Positions 1-10,353 of a DNA stretch of 64,000 bases are shown in pieces (positions within the stretch are counted from its first letter, which is position 1; the number at the start of each line of letters is the position of its first letter). This stretch comes from Myxocyprinus asiaticus (lineage: Eukaryota > Chordata > Actinopteri > Cypriniformes > Catostomidae). The notes beneath the pieces were generated by a model that worked only from the letters and a program-made list of their open reading frames with translations, searched no databases and was not told the DNA's origin. Position numbers and translations under genes: made by a program. Location of the stretch: positions 45,084,594 to 45,148,593 of the forward strand of contig NC_059358.1 of assembly GCF_019703515.2 (NCBI RefSeq), read 5' to 3'.

Positions 1-147
1 CCAACATTTTGGATTTGGACGGCAATAAAATAACTGACTAGCCTGTAAATGCTGGAATTTCCTAGGGCACTATCATTTTTTTATTTTCCAAATTCCGTTT
101 TATTTCTTCAATGACTTTATACTGTAGATATTAGTTTCATTTTCTGT

Positions 148-197
148 AAAGCTGCTTTGAAACGATGCACTATACAAATAAAAATGACTTGACTTAA
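148..197 (+). repeat. LINE 3' tail fragment
   Basis: The stretch 'aaagctgctttgaaac' followed by a short A-rich run and 'gacttgact' resembles the 3' end of fish L2-type LINEs, which finish in a short tandem tail. No coding part of the element is visible upstream, so this would be a heavily 5'-truncated copy. The family assignment comes from memory of similar tails and is tentative. Confidence 0.4.
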
Positions 198-1215
198 ATT
201 CTGTTTTCCATTTTTATTTATTTCAATTTGAATGTTAATTATTATTATCTATACATTTTACCTCATGGCAGCTTGCAAATCAGCAACATTGTTCAATATG
301 AAATTATTTGTTCAGACAACTTTGTTTAGCTAGTTGGGACAGCATTTGTGATGTTGGTCTAGTGTTTTTATGTAGATTGAAAGTAATTCATATTTCTTAG
401 CATCGAAGATCTCACAATAAATGAGGCAGAGTTTCCTGACACAGAATGTAGTTGATTCAACATACTGTATGTTTTTGAGTTGAGATTGCAAATATGCTTG
501 TTAACTCAACTTGAAAACAAGTTCAAACAATGACAACTTCAGCTTTTGAAACCGGTTTGTTGTGTCAAATTAAAAAAGCATGTTGATACAACTAAAAGTC
601 AACATTTTCAGTGTCCATTAACTGCTTATTATTTTATCTCCTGTATTAACTTTAAGTCGATATGCTTCATATGATGCCATGTTGATATCAGGCAAACCGA
701 CAATGTTCCATGAAGATGTTATGCATATGTACTGTATGGGCTTTTCCCAAATTTTCTAGTTTTCTTTAAGCTGAAGTATGTTACTTTTTCTATGTTAAAA
801 TTCTTTCTGCTATCCCAACATGCTGAGACAAGTAAAGTTCTAAACAATGTTTCTCTGCAGAGCTATAAAAATATTGACTGGTTTATTTAAGCCGATAAAG
901 GAACATGGTTTATTGCGTTTACATGACCACACGCATTGTCAGCTTATTAAGCATATTCAGTGTAAGAACGTGTATGTAAACACACTCACTGACTCAACCA
1001 GTAGCATGAGTTTGGGGCAGAACTATCTGTTTGTTCGACCAATGCCAGATGGGAGAAGTATTTGAGAAAGCTGTTTGAAAATATGACACACTTCATCTTT
1101 AAAGTTTTTATGTCCCATAATCTCAATTATCTTTTTTTCTCATATCTCTACATAAAGGTGTTTTCCACATAATGAATGTAAAACTGATGATGAACTTTCT
1201 AGAGTGGCGTACTTT
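198..1215. other. Unassigned AT-rich sequence
   Basis: No gene, RNA or repeat boundary could be supported here. Short open frames exist, such as a 72-codon one at 847-1065, but they show no recognisable domain and sit in AT-rich sequence. Confidence 0.5.
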
Positions 1216-1508
1216 TTCAAGAGTAGTATTGTCACAGTCCCAAAATTTCAGTAGTCGGTACCGATACCAGTGAAAGTTCATGGTTTTCGATACCAATTTC
1301 GGTACCATGGTATAAATATGCTAATATGACAATGTGCTATTGAACACACCTGTTTAGCCTATTTAAAAAGTTACTTTTTAATGTAAATAATAAATTAAAA
1401 GAAATCCATGTTCAGTCAAGGATGCATTGCTTGTGTTTTTAAGTAGCGCCCTAATGACATCTGTTTTATTCTTTACCAAATTATGTTTTCCTTTTTGTTA
1501 TTATTATT

Positions 1509-4500
1509 AGTGGTGCTTGCGAAACAAAGAATGTCGTAAAGACATGGGGGCGGGCTCATTTCACTCAGGCTACCAATCAGCCTTTAAGTATCACCTTGGA
1601 AATGGCATAGCTATGCCCTAGCAACTACTTACAGCACCCTAGCAACCACCCCCATAGACTTCCATTCAAAATGGCTTAGAAGGATATCTTCAGAACAGAA
1701 TGCCATAGAGACTTGCAGATTGGCTCTTTTGAGTCAGGTTAGTAAGCAGCTACTAAGAATCACTCTGGTCACGGGCTAGCCATGCCCTAGCAACCATTTA
1801 GAGCACCCTAGCATCCAAACCCCTTTGACTTACAGTACATTCAAAATGGCTTAGATGGGTATCTCCGGATCAAAATGTCTTAGAGACTTTATTGATGGCT
1901 CGTATGACGCAGGCCAGAAAGCAGACTTTTAGGTATAACCCTGGCAACTGCCTAGCAACCAGATGGGCTTACCCTGCAACAGTTTTGCAAAGCCCATATC
2001 TCTGCACCACAATATTGTACAGACTTCAAATCTGGCTTTTGTTAATCAGACTAGCAAGCAGCCTTTAAGTATCACCCTGGAAATTACTTAGCCACACCCT
2101 AGCAACCATTTAGAGCACCCAAGCAGCGAAATCCCATTGACTTCCATTCAAAATGGCTATGAGCGATATCTTTGGATCAGAATGTCATACAGACTTCAGT
2201 GCTGGCTTGTTTGATTCGGGACAGCAAGCTGTCTAGTTAGTATCACCCTGGCAATTGCCTAGCAACTAAATGAGCTCACCCTAGCAAACAAGTAGCAAAA
2301 TACATATCTCTGCACCAGAACAACATAGAGACTTCTGTGTTCGCTCATTTGACTCAGGCTAGCATGGAGCCTTATTGATTATGACCCTGGCAACTGCCTA
2401 GCAACCAGATGGGGTCACCCTAGCAACCAAGTATCAAAACACATATCTCTCCACCAGAACATCGTAGAGACTTCCTGGTTGGCTTATTTTGACTCAGGCT
2501 AGCATGGAGCCTTATTGATTATGACCCTGGTAACTGCCTGGCAACCTACTGAGCTCACCCTAGCAACCAAGTAGTAAAACACATATCTTTGCATTGTAGA
2601 GACTTCCGGGTTGGCTCATTTGACTCAGGCTAGCAAGGAGCCTTTTTTGTATCACCCTGGTAACTGCCTAGCAACCAGATGGGGTTATTCTAGCAACCCA
2701 GTAGCAAAATACATATCTTTGCACCAGAACATCGTGGAGACTTAAAGGTTGGCTAATCTGACACAGGCTAGCAAGGAGCCTTTTGAGTTTCACCCTGGTA
2801 ACTGCCTAGCAACCAGATGCGGTTAACCTAGCAACTGAGTAAAAAAACACCTATCTCTGCACCAGAACATCGTAGAGACTTCTGGGTTGGCTCATTTGAC
2901 TCAGGCTAAAAAAAGAGCCAAGTATCACCCTGATAATTGCCTAGCAACCAAATGAGCTCATCCTAGCAACCAAGTAGCAATACAAATTTCTCTGCACCAC
3001 AACATCATAGAGACTTCCTTGTTTACTCATTTGACAGGATAGAATGCAGCCTTATTTATTATTACCCTGGCAACTGCCTAACAAGCAGATGGGATCACCC
3101 TAGGAACAGAGTAGCAAAACACATATCTCAGAAACCAGAACATCGTAGAGACTTCCAGGTAAGCCAATTTTACTCTGGCTAGCAAGGAGCCTTGTTATTA
3201 TCACCCTGGTAACTGCCTAGCAACCAGATGCGGTTAACCTACCAACTGAGTAAAAAAACACCTATCTCTGCACCAGAACATTGTAGAGACTTCTGGGTTG
3301 GCTCATTTGACTCAGGCTGAAAAAAGAGCCGAGTATCACTGAGTATGCCTAGCAACCAAATGAGCTCATCCTAGCAACCAAGTAGCAATACAAATTTCTC
3401 TGCACCACAACATAATAGAGACTTCCCTGTTTGCTCATTTGACAGGATAGAAAGCAGCCTTATTTATTATTACCCTGGCAACAGCTTAGCAAGTAGATGG
3501 GGTCACCCTAGCAACTGAGTAGCAAAACACATATCTCTGCACCAGAACATCATAGAGACTTCCTTGTTTGCTCATTTGACAGGATAGAATGCAGCCTTAT
3601 TTATTATTACCCTGGCAACTGCCTAACAAGCAGATGAGATCACCCTAGGAACAGAGTAGCAAAACACATATCTTTGCACCAGAACATGGTAGACTTCTGG
3701 GTTGGCTCATTTGACTCAGGCTAGCAAGGAGATTTTTGAGTATCACCCCGGTAACTGCCTAGCAATCAAATGAGCTCACCCTAGCAACCAAGAAGCAATA
3801 CACATTTCTCTGCACCAGAACATCATAGAGACTTCCTTGTTTGCTCATTTGACAGGATAGAATGCAGCCTTATTTATTATTACCCTGGCAACTGCCTAGC
3901 AACCAGATGGGGTCACCCTAACAACCGAGTAGCAAAACATATCTCTGCACCAGAACATCGTAGAGACTTCCGGTTTATTTCATTTGACTCAGGCTAGCAA
4001 TAAGCTTTTTGATTATCATCCTGGTAACTGCCTAGCAAACAGATGGGGATACCCTAGCAACCGTATTGCAAATATCATATCTTTGCACCAGATCACCATA
4101 GAGACTTCCGGATTGGCTCGTTTGACTCAGGCTAGCAAGGAGCCTTTAGAGTATCACCCTGACAACTTCCTAGCAACCAGATGGGGTTACCCTAGCAACC
4201 GAATAACAAAACACATATCTTTGGAGCAGAACATGGTAGACTTCTGGGTTGGCTCATTTGACTCAGGCTAGCAAAGAGCTTTTTGAGTATCACCCTGGTA
4301 ACTGCCTAGCAATCAAATGAGCTCACCCTAGCAACCAAGTATCAATACAAATTTCTCTGCACCAGAACATCGTAGAGACTTCCTTGTTTGCTCATGTGAC
4401 TCAGGATAGAAAGCAGCCTTATTTATTATTACCCTGGCAACAGCCTAGCAAGCAGATGGGGTCACCCTAGCAACTGAGTAGAAAAACACATATCTCTGCA

Positions 4501-4993
4501 CCAGAACATCGTAGAGACTTCCGGTTTATTTCATTTGACTCAGGCTAGCAAGAAGCTTTTTGAGTATCACCCTGGTAACTGCCTAGCAACCAGATTGGGT
4601 TACCCTAGCAACCATATTGCAAATACCACATCTTTGCACCAGATCATCGTAGAGACTTCCGGGCTGGCTCGTTTGACTCAGGCTAGCAAGGAGCCTCATT
4701 GAGTATGACCCTGGTAACTACCTAGCAACCAAATGAGCTCAACCTAGCAACCAAGTATCAAAACAAATATCTCTGCTCCAGAACATCATAGAGACATAAA
4801 GATTGGCTCATTTGACTCAGGCTAGCAAGCAGCCTTTTGAGTATCACCCTGGCAACTGCCTAGCAACCATATGGGGTTACTCTAGCAACCGAATAGCAAA
4901 ACACATATCTTAGAGAGGTGGGGCTGGACTCATTTCACTTGGGGCAGTATACTGAGGCCCTTGGTGATGAGTTTTGCCACAGCAAGCACCACT
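1509..4993. mobile_element. Possible nested element bounded by 12-bp inverted ends
   Basis: The sequence agtggtgcttgc at 1509-1520 is matched exactly in reverse complement by gcaagcaccact at 4982-4993, just outside the tandem array. A 12-bp direct repeat, gttattattatt, lies at 1497-1508 and again at 5023-5034, about 29 bp beyond the right inverted end. The direct repeat is low complexity, so it is weak support as a target duplication. I read this as a second, unclassified DNA element that carries the tandem array and sits inside the hAT-like element. Confidence 0.45.
1540..4930 (+). repeat. Tandem array of ~138-bp units (about 23 copies)
   Basis: The phrase 'tagagacttc' and its variants recur about every 131-140 bp from about 1707 to 4790. 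Each unit also carries 'gcctagcaacca', 'cacatatctctgcaccag', 'ggctcatttgactcaggct' and 'accctggcaactgcc'. Units diverge towards the left end. Two unit types alternate: one has 'ttgactcaggctagcaagg' and the other 'ttgacaggatagaatgcag'. Larger blocks are duplicated: 2816-2935 matches 3228-3345 (offset about 412 bp, three units) and 4020-4140 matches 4569-4690 (offset about 549 bp, four units). This is higher-order satellite-like growth, not a coding repeat. Confidence 0.9.
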
Positions 4994-5234
4994 CACATTT
5001 TCTTCAGGAATGTACCTATCTAGTTATTATTATTTTCCAGAACTCCATGTTTTAATTTAATTTCATCATCAAAATGGTGTCTAATCAATTCATTCTTAAA
5101 TCTTTTAACAATTGAAAATAGAACTTTACACTGCATATTAAATTTTACTATACATTTGTAATATATTTTTGTCACATTTTCATGGCTCATTGTTTGAAAC
5201 GTGCTTTTATTATGATGTTTATTTTTTGTCTGAA

Positions 5235-5480
5235 TCTTCACTTTCCGGATAAACAGTTTGCGACACTTTCAAGTCACGTCTGAAATCACATCTCTTTACA
5301 CTGGCCTTTAAGTCTGACAAATGAAATGTAGGACACAGTTTTGGAGTGTTTTTATTTTGTGTTTTAGATTACTGGTGTTTGTGGTCATTTTTAAATGTTA
5401 TGTTTTAAATTGCATTACTGTGAAGCACTTTGGTCAACTCTGTTTTTTGTAAATGCTTTAGAAATAAAGTTGAGTTGAGA
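5235..5480 (+). mobile_element. L2-type LINE 3' end, 5'-truncated
   Basis: Reading forward near 5265-5310, the sequence encodes a short tail like FKSRLKSHLFTLAFK followed by a stop. That pattern is typical of the C terminus of L2-type ORF2. About 170 bp of 3' untranslated sequence follow, ending in 'gtgaagcactttggtcaac' and 'aaataaagttgagttgag', which resemble L2 tails. The fragment lies in the right arm of the hAT-like element, so it inserted there or was captured. Only the last few per cent of the LINE is present. Confidence 0.65.
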
Positions 5481-5930
5481 TTAAAGTGCAAATGCTGTGG
5501 TTTAATTATATAAATATATAGTTTACATAGATTAGATTATAGATTAGTGCTCTGCTCTGTCCTCTGATACAACGTGTCATGAATGATTCTCAATATGTAT
5601 GAGCGGTCGGATTTATACATTCCTTCAAAGTATGCAGCTCTTCCACACTAAGATTGCTGCCTTAAGCGATTTAATAAATCACACTAGGACATGCCACGAT
5701 TTTAATTTTATTAATTGTCCATTTCAGTGTAAAAAGGAGCAACAGAGCACGTGCTCAAAATGAGCATTCTAAAGCAGTCGTGTGTCAGTCAAACTGCGCA
5801 CTGGTACCGGATTGAGTCGGTGCTCGGTACTACCAGGTACTACAGAAACACTGGTATCGTTACACCATTTTTTATTTTAGTATCGACTTGGTACCGAAGT
5901 ACCGGTACTTTTGACGACACTATTCAAGAG

Positions 5931-6887
5931 TATGACATCTGTCTTTCAAGACTGTGTTCGAGTGGTCCTTATATTTAGTCATATTTCCTGTATAACAGTT
6001 CAATATTATTATTGGTTTAACGACCCACATCCATGCCCATCAAAGCTGTTATATGCTGCATTTCTTTAGGGGGAAAAAAACTACATTTTTCAATCCAAAA
6101 CTGTGGTAAGTCAACATTTATATTTTGAATAGCTTTTTTTCAGTTTTTATCAATATCTATTAATCAAAAACAATCAAATCCAACATTTTAACTTAAGCAT
6201 AATAAAGTATTTTTTTTATTAAAGAAAAACAATATATTGATTAATATAAAATGTCAGTATCTCCTTTAAAATACCCAGAATGGATTTTAAAAAACAGTCT
6301 TGAAGAATCTTTGTTAACATGGAGTGTGCTGGTGAGATAAGAGAAAGCAATGCATTAAAATACAGTATAAGAAATAAAATAAATAAATAAATAAAAACTC
6401 TAATAAGCAGCTGAAGAAAACAATGGCAGTGAATGAAAAAACACCCGAGAAACGATATCAAGAAAAACATCAAAAATTCCTTTTGATCCATGCCAAGTCC
6501 CAGGAGAAGTTCATACAGGTCTGAATATAGCACAGATATTGCAAATTGAACTTTCGCGGCCATGATTAATCTCCGTACAGCAGCAGGTCTGATGTGTGAC
6601 CGGCGAGTACACGCGCCCACCGGTACAGCAACGTAAACATCTCTCATTCAGAAGTAAGAAATGTTTTTGTGTTGTTTTCTGGTCTGATTTTGTCAAGTAT
6701 TCAAAAGCGTCTTTGATCATCCCATCTGTATGAATGTAGGACCTGCTTTTAACTCCTGAAGAAGGCTTCTGTCGCATCTCACAGCACGGCACAATGAAGG
6801 TATATAAAATTTTGGTCACAAACGTGGCGGCTCGGTCATACGGTGACATCACATGAAACAGGTCAATTGCCCCATAACATTATTAAA
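5931..6887. other. Unassigned sequence between transposons
   Basis: It contains overlapping open frames on the reverse strand at 6219-6647 and 6511-6852. The first is hydrophobic only because it reads through an (aaat)n tract. The second shows no recognised domain. CpG density rises slightly around 6560-6650. Nothing here supports a gene call. Confidence 0.4.
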
Positions 6888-7226
6888 AGGAATATTCTGG
6901 GTTCAATATAAGTTAAGTTCAATCAAAAGCATTTGTGGCATATACCCCTCCTTTTGTTAAAAAAGAAACTAAAAAACGCAACAACATAATTAGAGATTAC
7001 AGTATGGCACTTACAATGGAAGTGAATGTGGCCAATTTTTTGGAGGGTTTAAAGGCAGAAATGTGAAGAATTTTCTAAAAGTACTTACATTAATTCTTCT
7101 GTCAAAACTTGTGTATTATTAGAGCTGTAAAGTTGTATAAATCATCATTTTAATTTCTTTTAAACTTTACACAGAAAATATTAGGAAGCATTTTATCAGA
7201 CTTGTATTGAACCCAGGAATATTCCT
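6888..7226. mobile_element. TTAA-type MITE, copy 1
   Basis: A 339-bp element with ends aggaatattctgggttcaat and its near reverse complement attgaacccaggaatattcc. The inverted repeats run about 28 bp. Flanks read ttaaa on both sides, compatible with insertion at TTAA. The interior ('acaatggaagtgaatg', 'aaaacttgtgtattatt') matches the larger copy that begins 40 bp downstream. TTAA targets are used by Kolobok and piggyBac superfamilies. Nothing coding remains, so the superfamily is not settled. Confidence 0.8.
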
Positions 7227-9573
7227 TAAATGTGAAAAACAATAAGCCTATATTTAATCAATTAAAGGAATATTCCGGGTTCAATACAAGTTAAGCTCAG
7301 TCGACAGCATTTGTGGCATAATGTTGATTACCACAAAAATGTATTTAGACTTGTTCCTCCTTTTCTTTAAAAAAAAAAAAAGCAAAACCCAGGTTACAGT
7401 GAGGCACTTACAATGGAAGTGAATGGAGACAAAGAAAGTGAATGTGGTCAATTTTTGGAGGGTTTAAATGCAAAAATGTGAAGCTTTTGCATTAATTCTT
7501 CTTTTAAAACTTGTGTATTATTTAAGCTGTAAAGTTGTTTAAATTGTCATTTTTACAGTCATTTTAGGATTTTATGGTTTGTTGACAATACATCATCATA
7601 GCAACGAAGTTGTAAAATTAGCTATAACTTTACACAGAAAAGGTTAGTATGTGATTTTATCTTCACACCAAAATCATGTTTACATGCATATCCTTTATGT
7701 CTTGTGTCTATACTTTTGAAACAGTGAGTATTTTAATGTTTGCGGAATGGCCACATTGACTTCCATTGTAAGTGCCTCAATGTAACTTTGATTTTTGCTT
7801 TTTTTTATTATTTTTTATTATTAACAATTTTTTATTGATTTCATGCAGCAAATCAAACACAACAGAAAATGCAAAATCAAACCACATGAAATCACAACTT
7901 TTCCCCCCAAACATGAACCCCCACCTGACACAAACAAGCACTCCAGTGGACAAAAGCCCATTGACAAAGACACACAAATAGACAATAAAACAGCAGAAAA
8001 TATTTAGAAACATAAAAAAAAAAAAAAAAAAAATTAGTCTCTCTCCACTGCCCCTCCCTGAGAACCTTCCAAAAAGGCTAGATGGCTGCCTCATTTCCTG
8101 ATGTATATATCCAGGTTGCCTAGCCCTCTATATACCATTTCCTCAAACACCGCCACCCTGCCCAACTCAACGCACCACTCACGAAATGAGGACGCATCAG
8201 TCAACCTCCATCCCCTGAGGATTACCCGCCTGCCAATCATCATGTCGGTCAGGACCTAGCTCTCCATATATCCATTACCCATATTCAGGACTGCCCCATC
8301 ACCCAAAATACACAGCCTGGGGTTAAATGAAAATTGAGTATCCGCTATGTCACACATAAAGCTCTGAACCCTCAACCAAGACTATACAATCTAGAGGGGG
8401 TCCAATAGAATCGATGCAAAATCTTAAATTGCATCAGACGCACCTTTGCATCTCCAGATGTAAACTTGACATTTTTTTAGAATCCTAGCCCACACTCCCT
8501 CCTCCAATACCAAGTTTAACAATCTCTTGAGAGAAGTTGAAGCTCCGTCCCCCAGACTCTGAATTAACAGGGAGTATAAAACTGATGCCTCATGACCTTT
8601 TCCAGTAGCAGTAATCACCACTTCCAGAGTATCTGCCGCTTTGGGGGGTGTATGCTTCTCCCAAAAATAGTACAGAGCAGGTGGCGCAGCTGTAAATGCC
8701 TAAAGAACTGAGATCTAGGAATCCTAAAATGTTGAACCATATATTCAAAAGATCTCAACACTCCACTCTCATATAGGTCTCCAAGCATACTAACCTCCGT
8801 CACAATCCACACTGACCAGCAGAAAGGGGACTTATTCATATGTAATTTTGGGTTCAGCCATATGCTCGAGACAACATTTAAATAAATTTCCGAATTAAAC
8901 ACTCTGGACACTTTTGTCCATACTGTATACAAATGCGAGATAACGTGGTCTGACTTAACTTCTCCGGTTAGTTTAACCCTCTGGAGTCTGAGGGTGTTTT
9001 GGGCCCTGGAGAAGTTTTGACATGCCTTGACATTTGTGCTTTTTTCAGTTGCTTAAAAACATAATAATGGCTAAAGTCTGATAACACTGTATTCATCACA
9101 AACTGGGCTACAATAATATGTGAGCAACATGTATGTACAAGTTTGTATTTTTGAGAAAATAATGTTTATACATGGTTTTTGAAGTCACTTAAATAACACC
9201 CTATAACACATACTAAACATTTGTTCACAAGACTTTTGAGAACTGGATCTTGTAGCCTAGATTTTTTGCTACAAAATGATGTGAAAACCATCCTGATCAC
9301 TCATTCACACAAAACAATATAGTAATTTAACTTTTGTTAGACACTTTTAGTGTTAGAAAGGCCATATGTGAGGAGGCATGGATGATCATGAATATTGGGG
9401 TGATTCACACCTGAGGAGACAAAGACCCCTCCCCTGAGAGAGAATGAATATGAGGAGACTTAATGATTGAATGTATTGTTTGTAGCTTATTTACAAAATC
9501 AAGTTTAAGTTAAAAGAAGTAATCTGACTATACATTTTCTTTACATAAAGACTTTACTTAAACATTTTAGACA

Positions 9574-9850
9574 TACACTACTGTTTAAAAGTTTTAGATC
9601 GTAAGATTTTTTAATGTTTTTAAAAGAAGTCTCTTCTGCTCACCAAGGCTGCATTTATTTGATCCAAAATACAGCAAAAACAGTAATATTGTGAAATATG
9701 TTCTGTAATTTAAGTTAAAATAACTTTTCTATTTGAATATATTTTAAAATTCAATTTATTCCTGTGATCAAAGCTGAATTTTCAGCATGATTACTGCAGT
9801 CTTCAGTGTCACATGATCCTTCAGAAATCATTCTAATATGCTGATTTTCT
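9574..9850 (+). repeat. Abundant cyprinid interspersed repeat
   Basis: The segment contains 'ctgctcaccaaggctgcat', 'cagtaatattgtgaaata' and 'gtgtcacatgatccttcag' in an order I remember as very common in cyprinid genomes. It is non-coding. I cannot name the family with certainty. It lies inside the piggyBac derivative and is therefore probably younger than it. Confidence 0.6.
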
Positions 9851-10201
9851 AATATGGGCATATTTACAGCACATTTTACACATTTACACCCAAACAGATA
9901 ATTGCAAGCACAAGCTTTGTTGATGATAATGAGGCAGCATAAACACTAGTTAAAATATAATCTAAACATTAATATTATTTTTATATCATATTACATATCA
10001 TATTTATATCATACAGCATACAATTGAAATACCTGCTTTAGCCAAAACAACATTTAAATGTAACTAAAACTTGCCTATTAGGACATGTTTCAAATTTCAA
10101 TACTTTGAATACTGGCTGGCAAGTCTGGAAATAGTCCAACTAGTGAAATATGAACATGTTTATATAAAATAGCATGTCAACTAATGTAAGTAAAGACTTA
10201 C

Positions 10202-10353
10202 TCATCCGAAACTGTATCCTCGGCTGGATCAAAACGCTCTTCAAAATGCAAATGTTCATTGTCAGAGTCCCGCTCTTCTTCTGAGGAAAATGTGAACTCT
10301 TCGTCACCATCCAGGACCATCTGTAGAGCTTCCTCACCTGTGTAGCGTGCCAT
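10202..10353 (-). CDS. piggyBac transposase, exon 1 only
   Basis: On the reverse strand an ATG at 10353 opens a frame MARYTGEEALQMVLDGDEEF, followed by a strongly acidic stretch rich in Ser, Glu and Asp (SSEEERDSDNE, then FEERFDPAEDTVSD). An acidic, low-complexity N terminus is typical of piggyBac transposases. After about 50 codons the sequence gives a splice donor, gtaagt, at 10197-10201, with no matching downstream exon before the element ends. The frame carries no stop. With the catalytic DDD domain absent this cannot encode a working transposase. The fragment is unusually well preserved compared with the surrounding LINE. Confidence 0.65.

Larger units (their letters stand above)
1224..5922. 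mobile_element. hAT-like non-autonomous DNA transposon with internal array
   Basis: The ends read tagtattgtcac at the left and, on the reverse strand, tagtgtcgtcaaaag at the right. They form short imperfect terminal inverted repeats inside longer arms rich in 'ggtacc' motifs (1240-1310 and 5800-5910). The element is bracketed by an identical 8-bp direct repeat, ttcaagag, at 1216-1223 and 5923-5930. An 8-bp duplication is characteristic of hAT insertion. No transposase frame remains. The interior has been invaded by a 138-bp tandem array and by an L2 3' end. The family call is an inference from duplication length and end structure. Confidence 0.65.

Noticed and set aside
1540..4930. CRISPR-like or coding repeat interpretation of the tandem array
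   Set aside because: Units are ~138 bp with no short conserved repeat plus variable spacer pattern, the genome is eukaryotic, and the open frame at 3984-4271 merely reads through the array.
6219..6852. Two overlapping reverse-strand open frames (142 and 113 codons)
   Set aside because: They overlap in different phases, one passes through an (aaat)n tract that explains its hydrophobicity, and neither has a recognisable domain.
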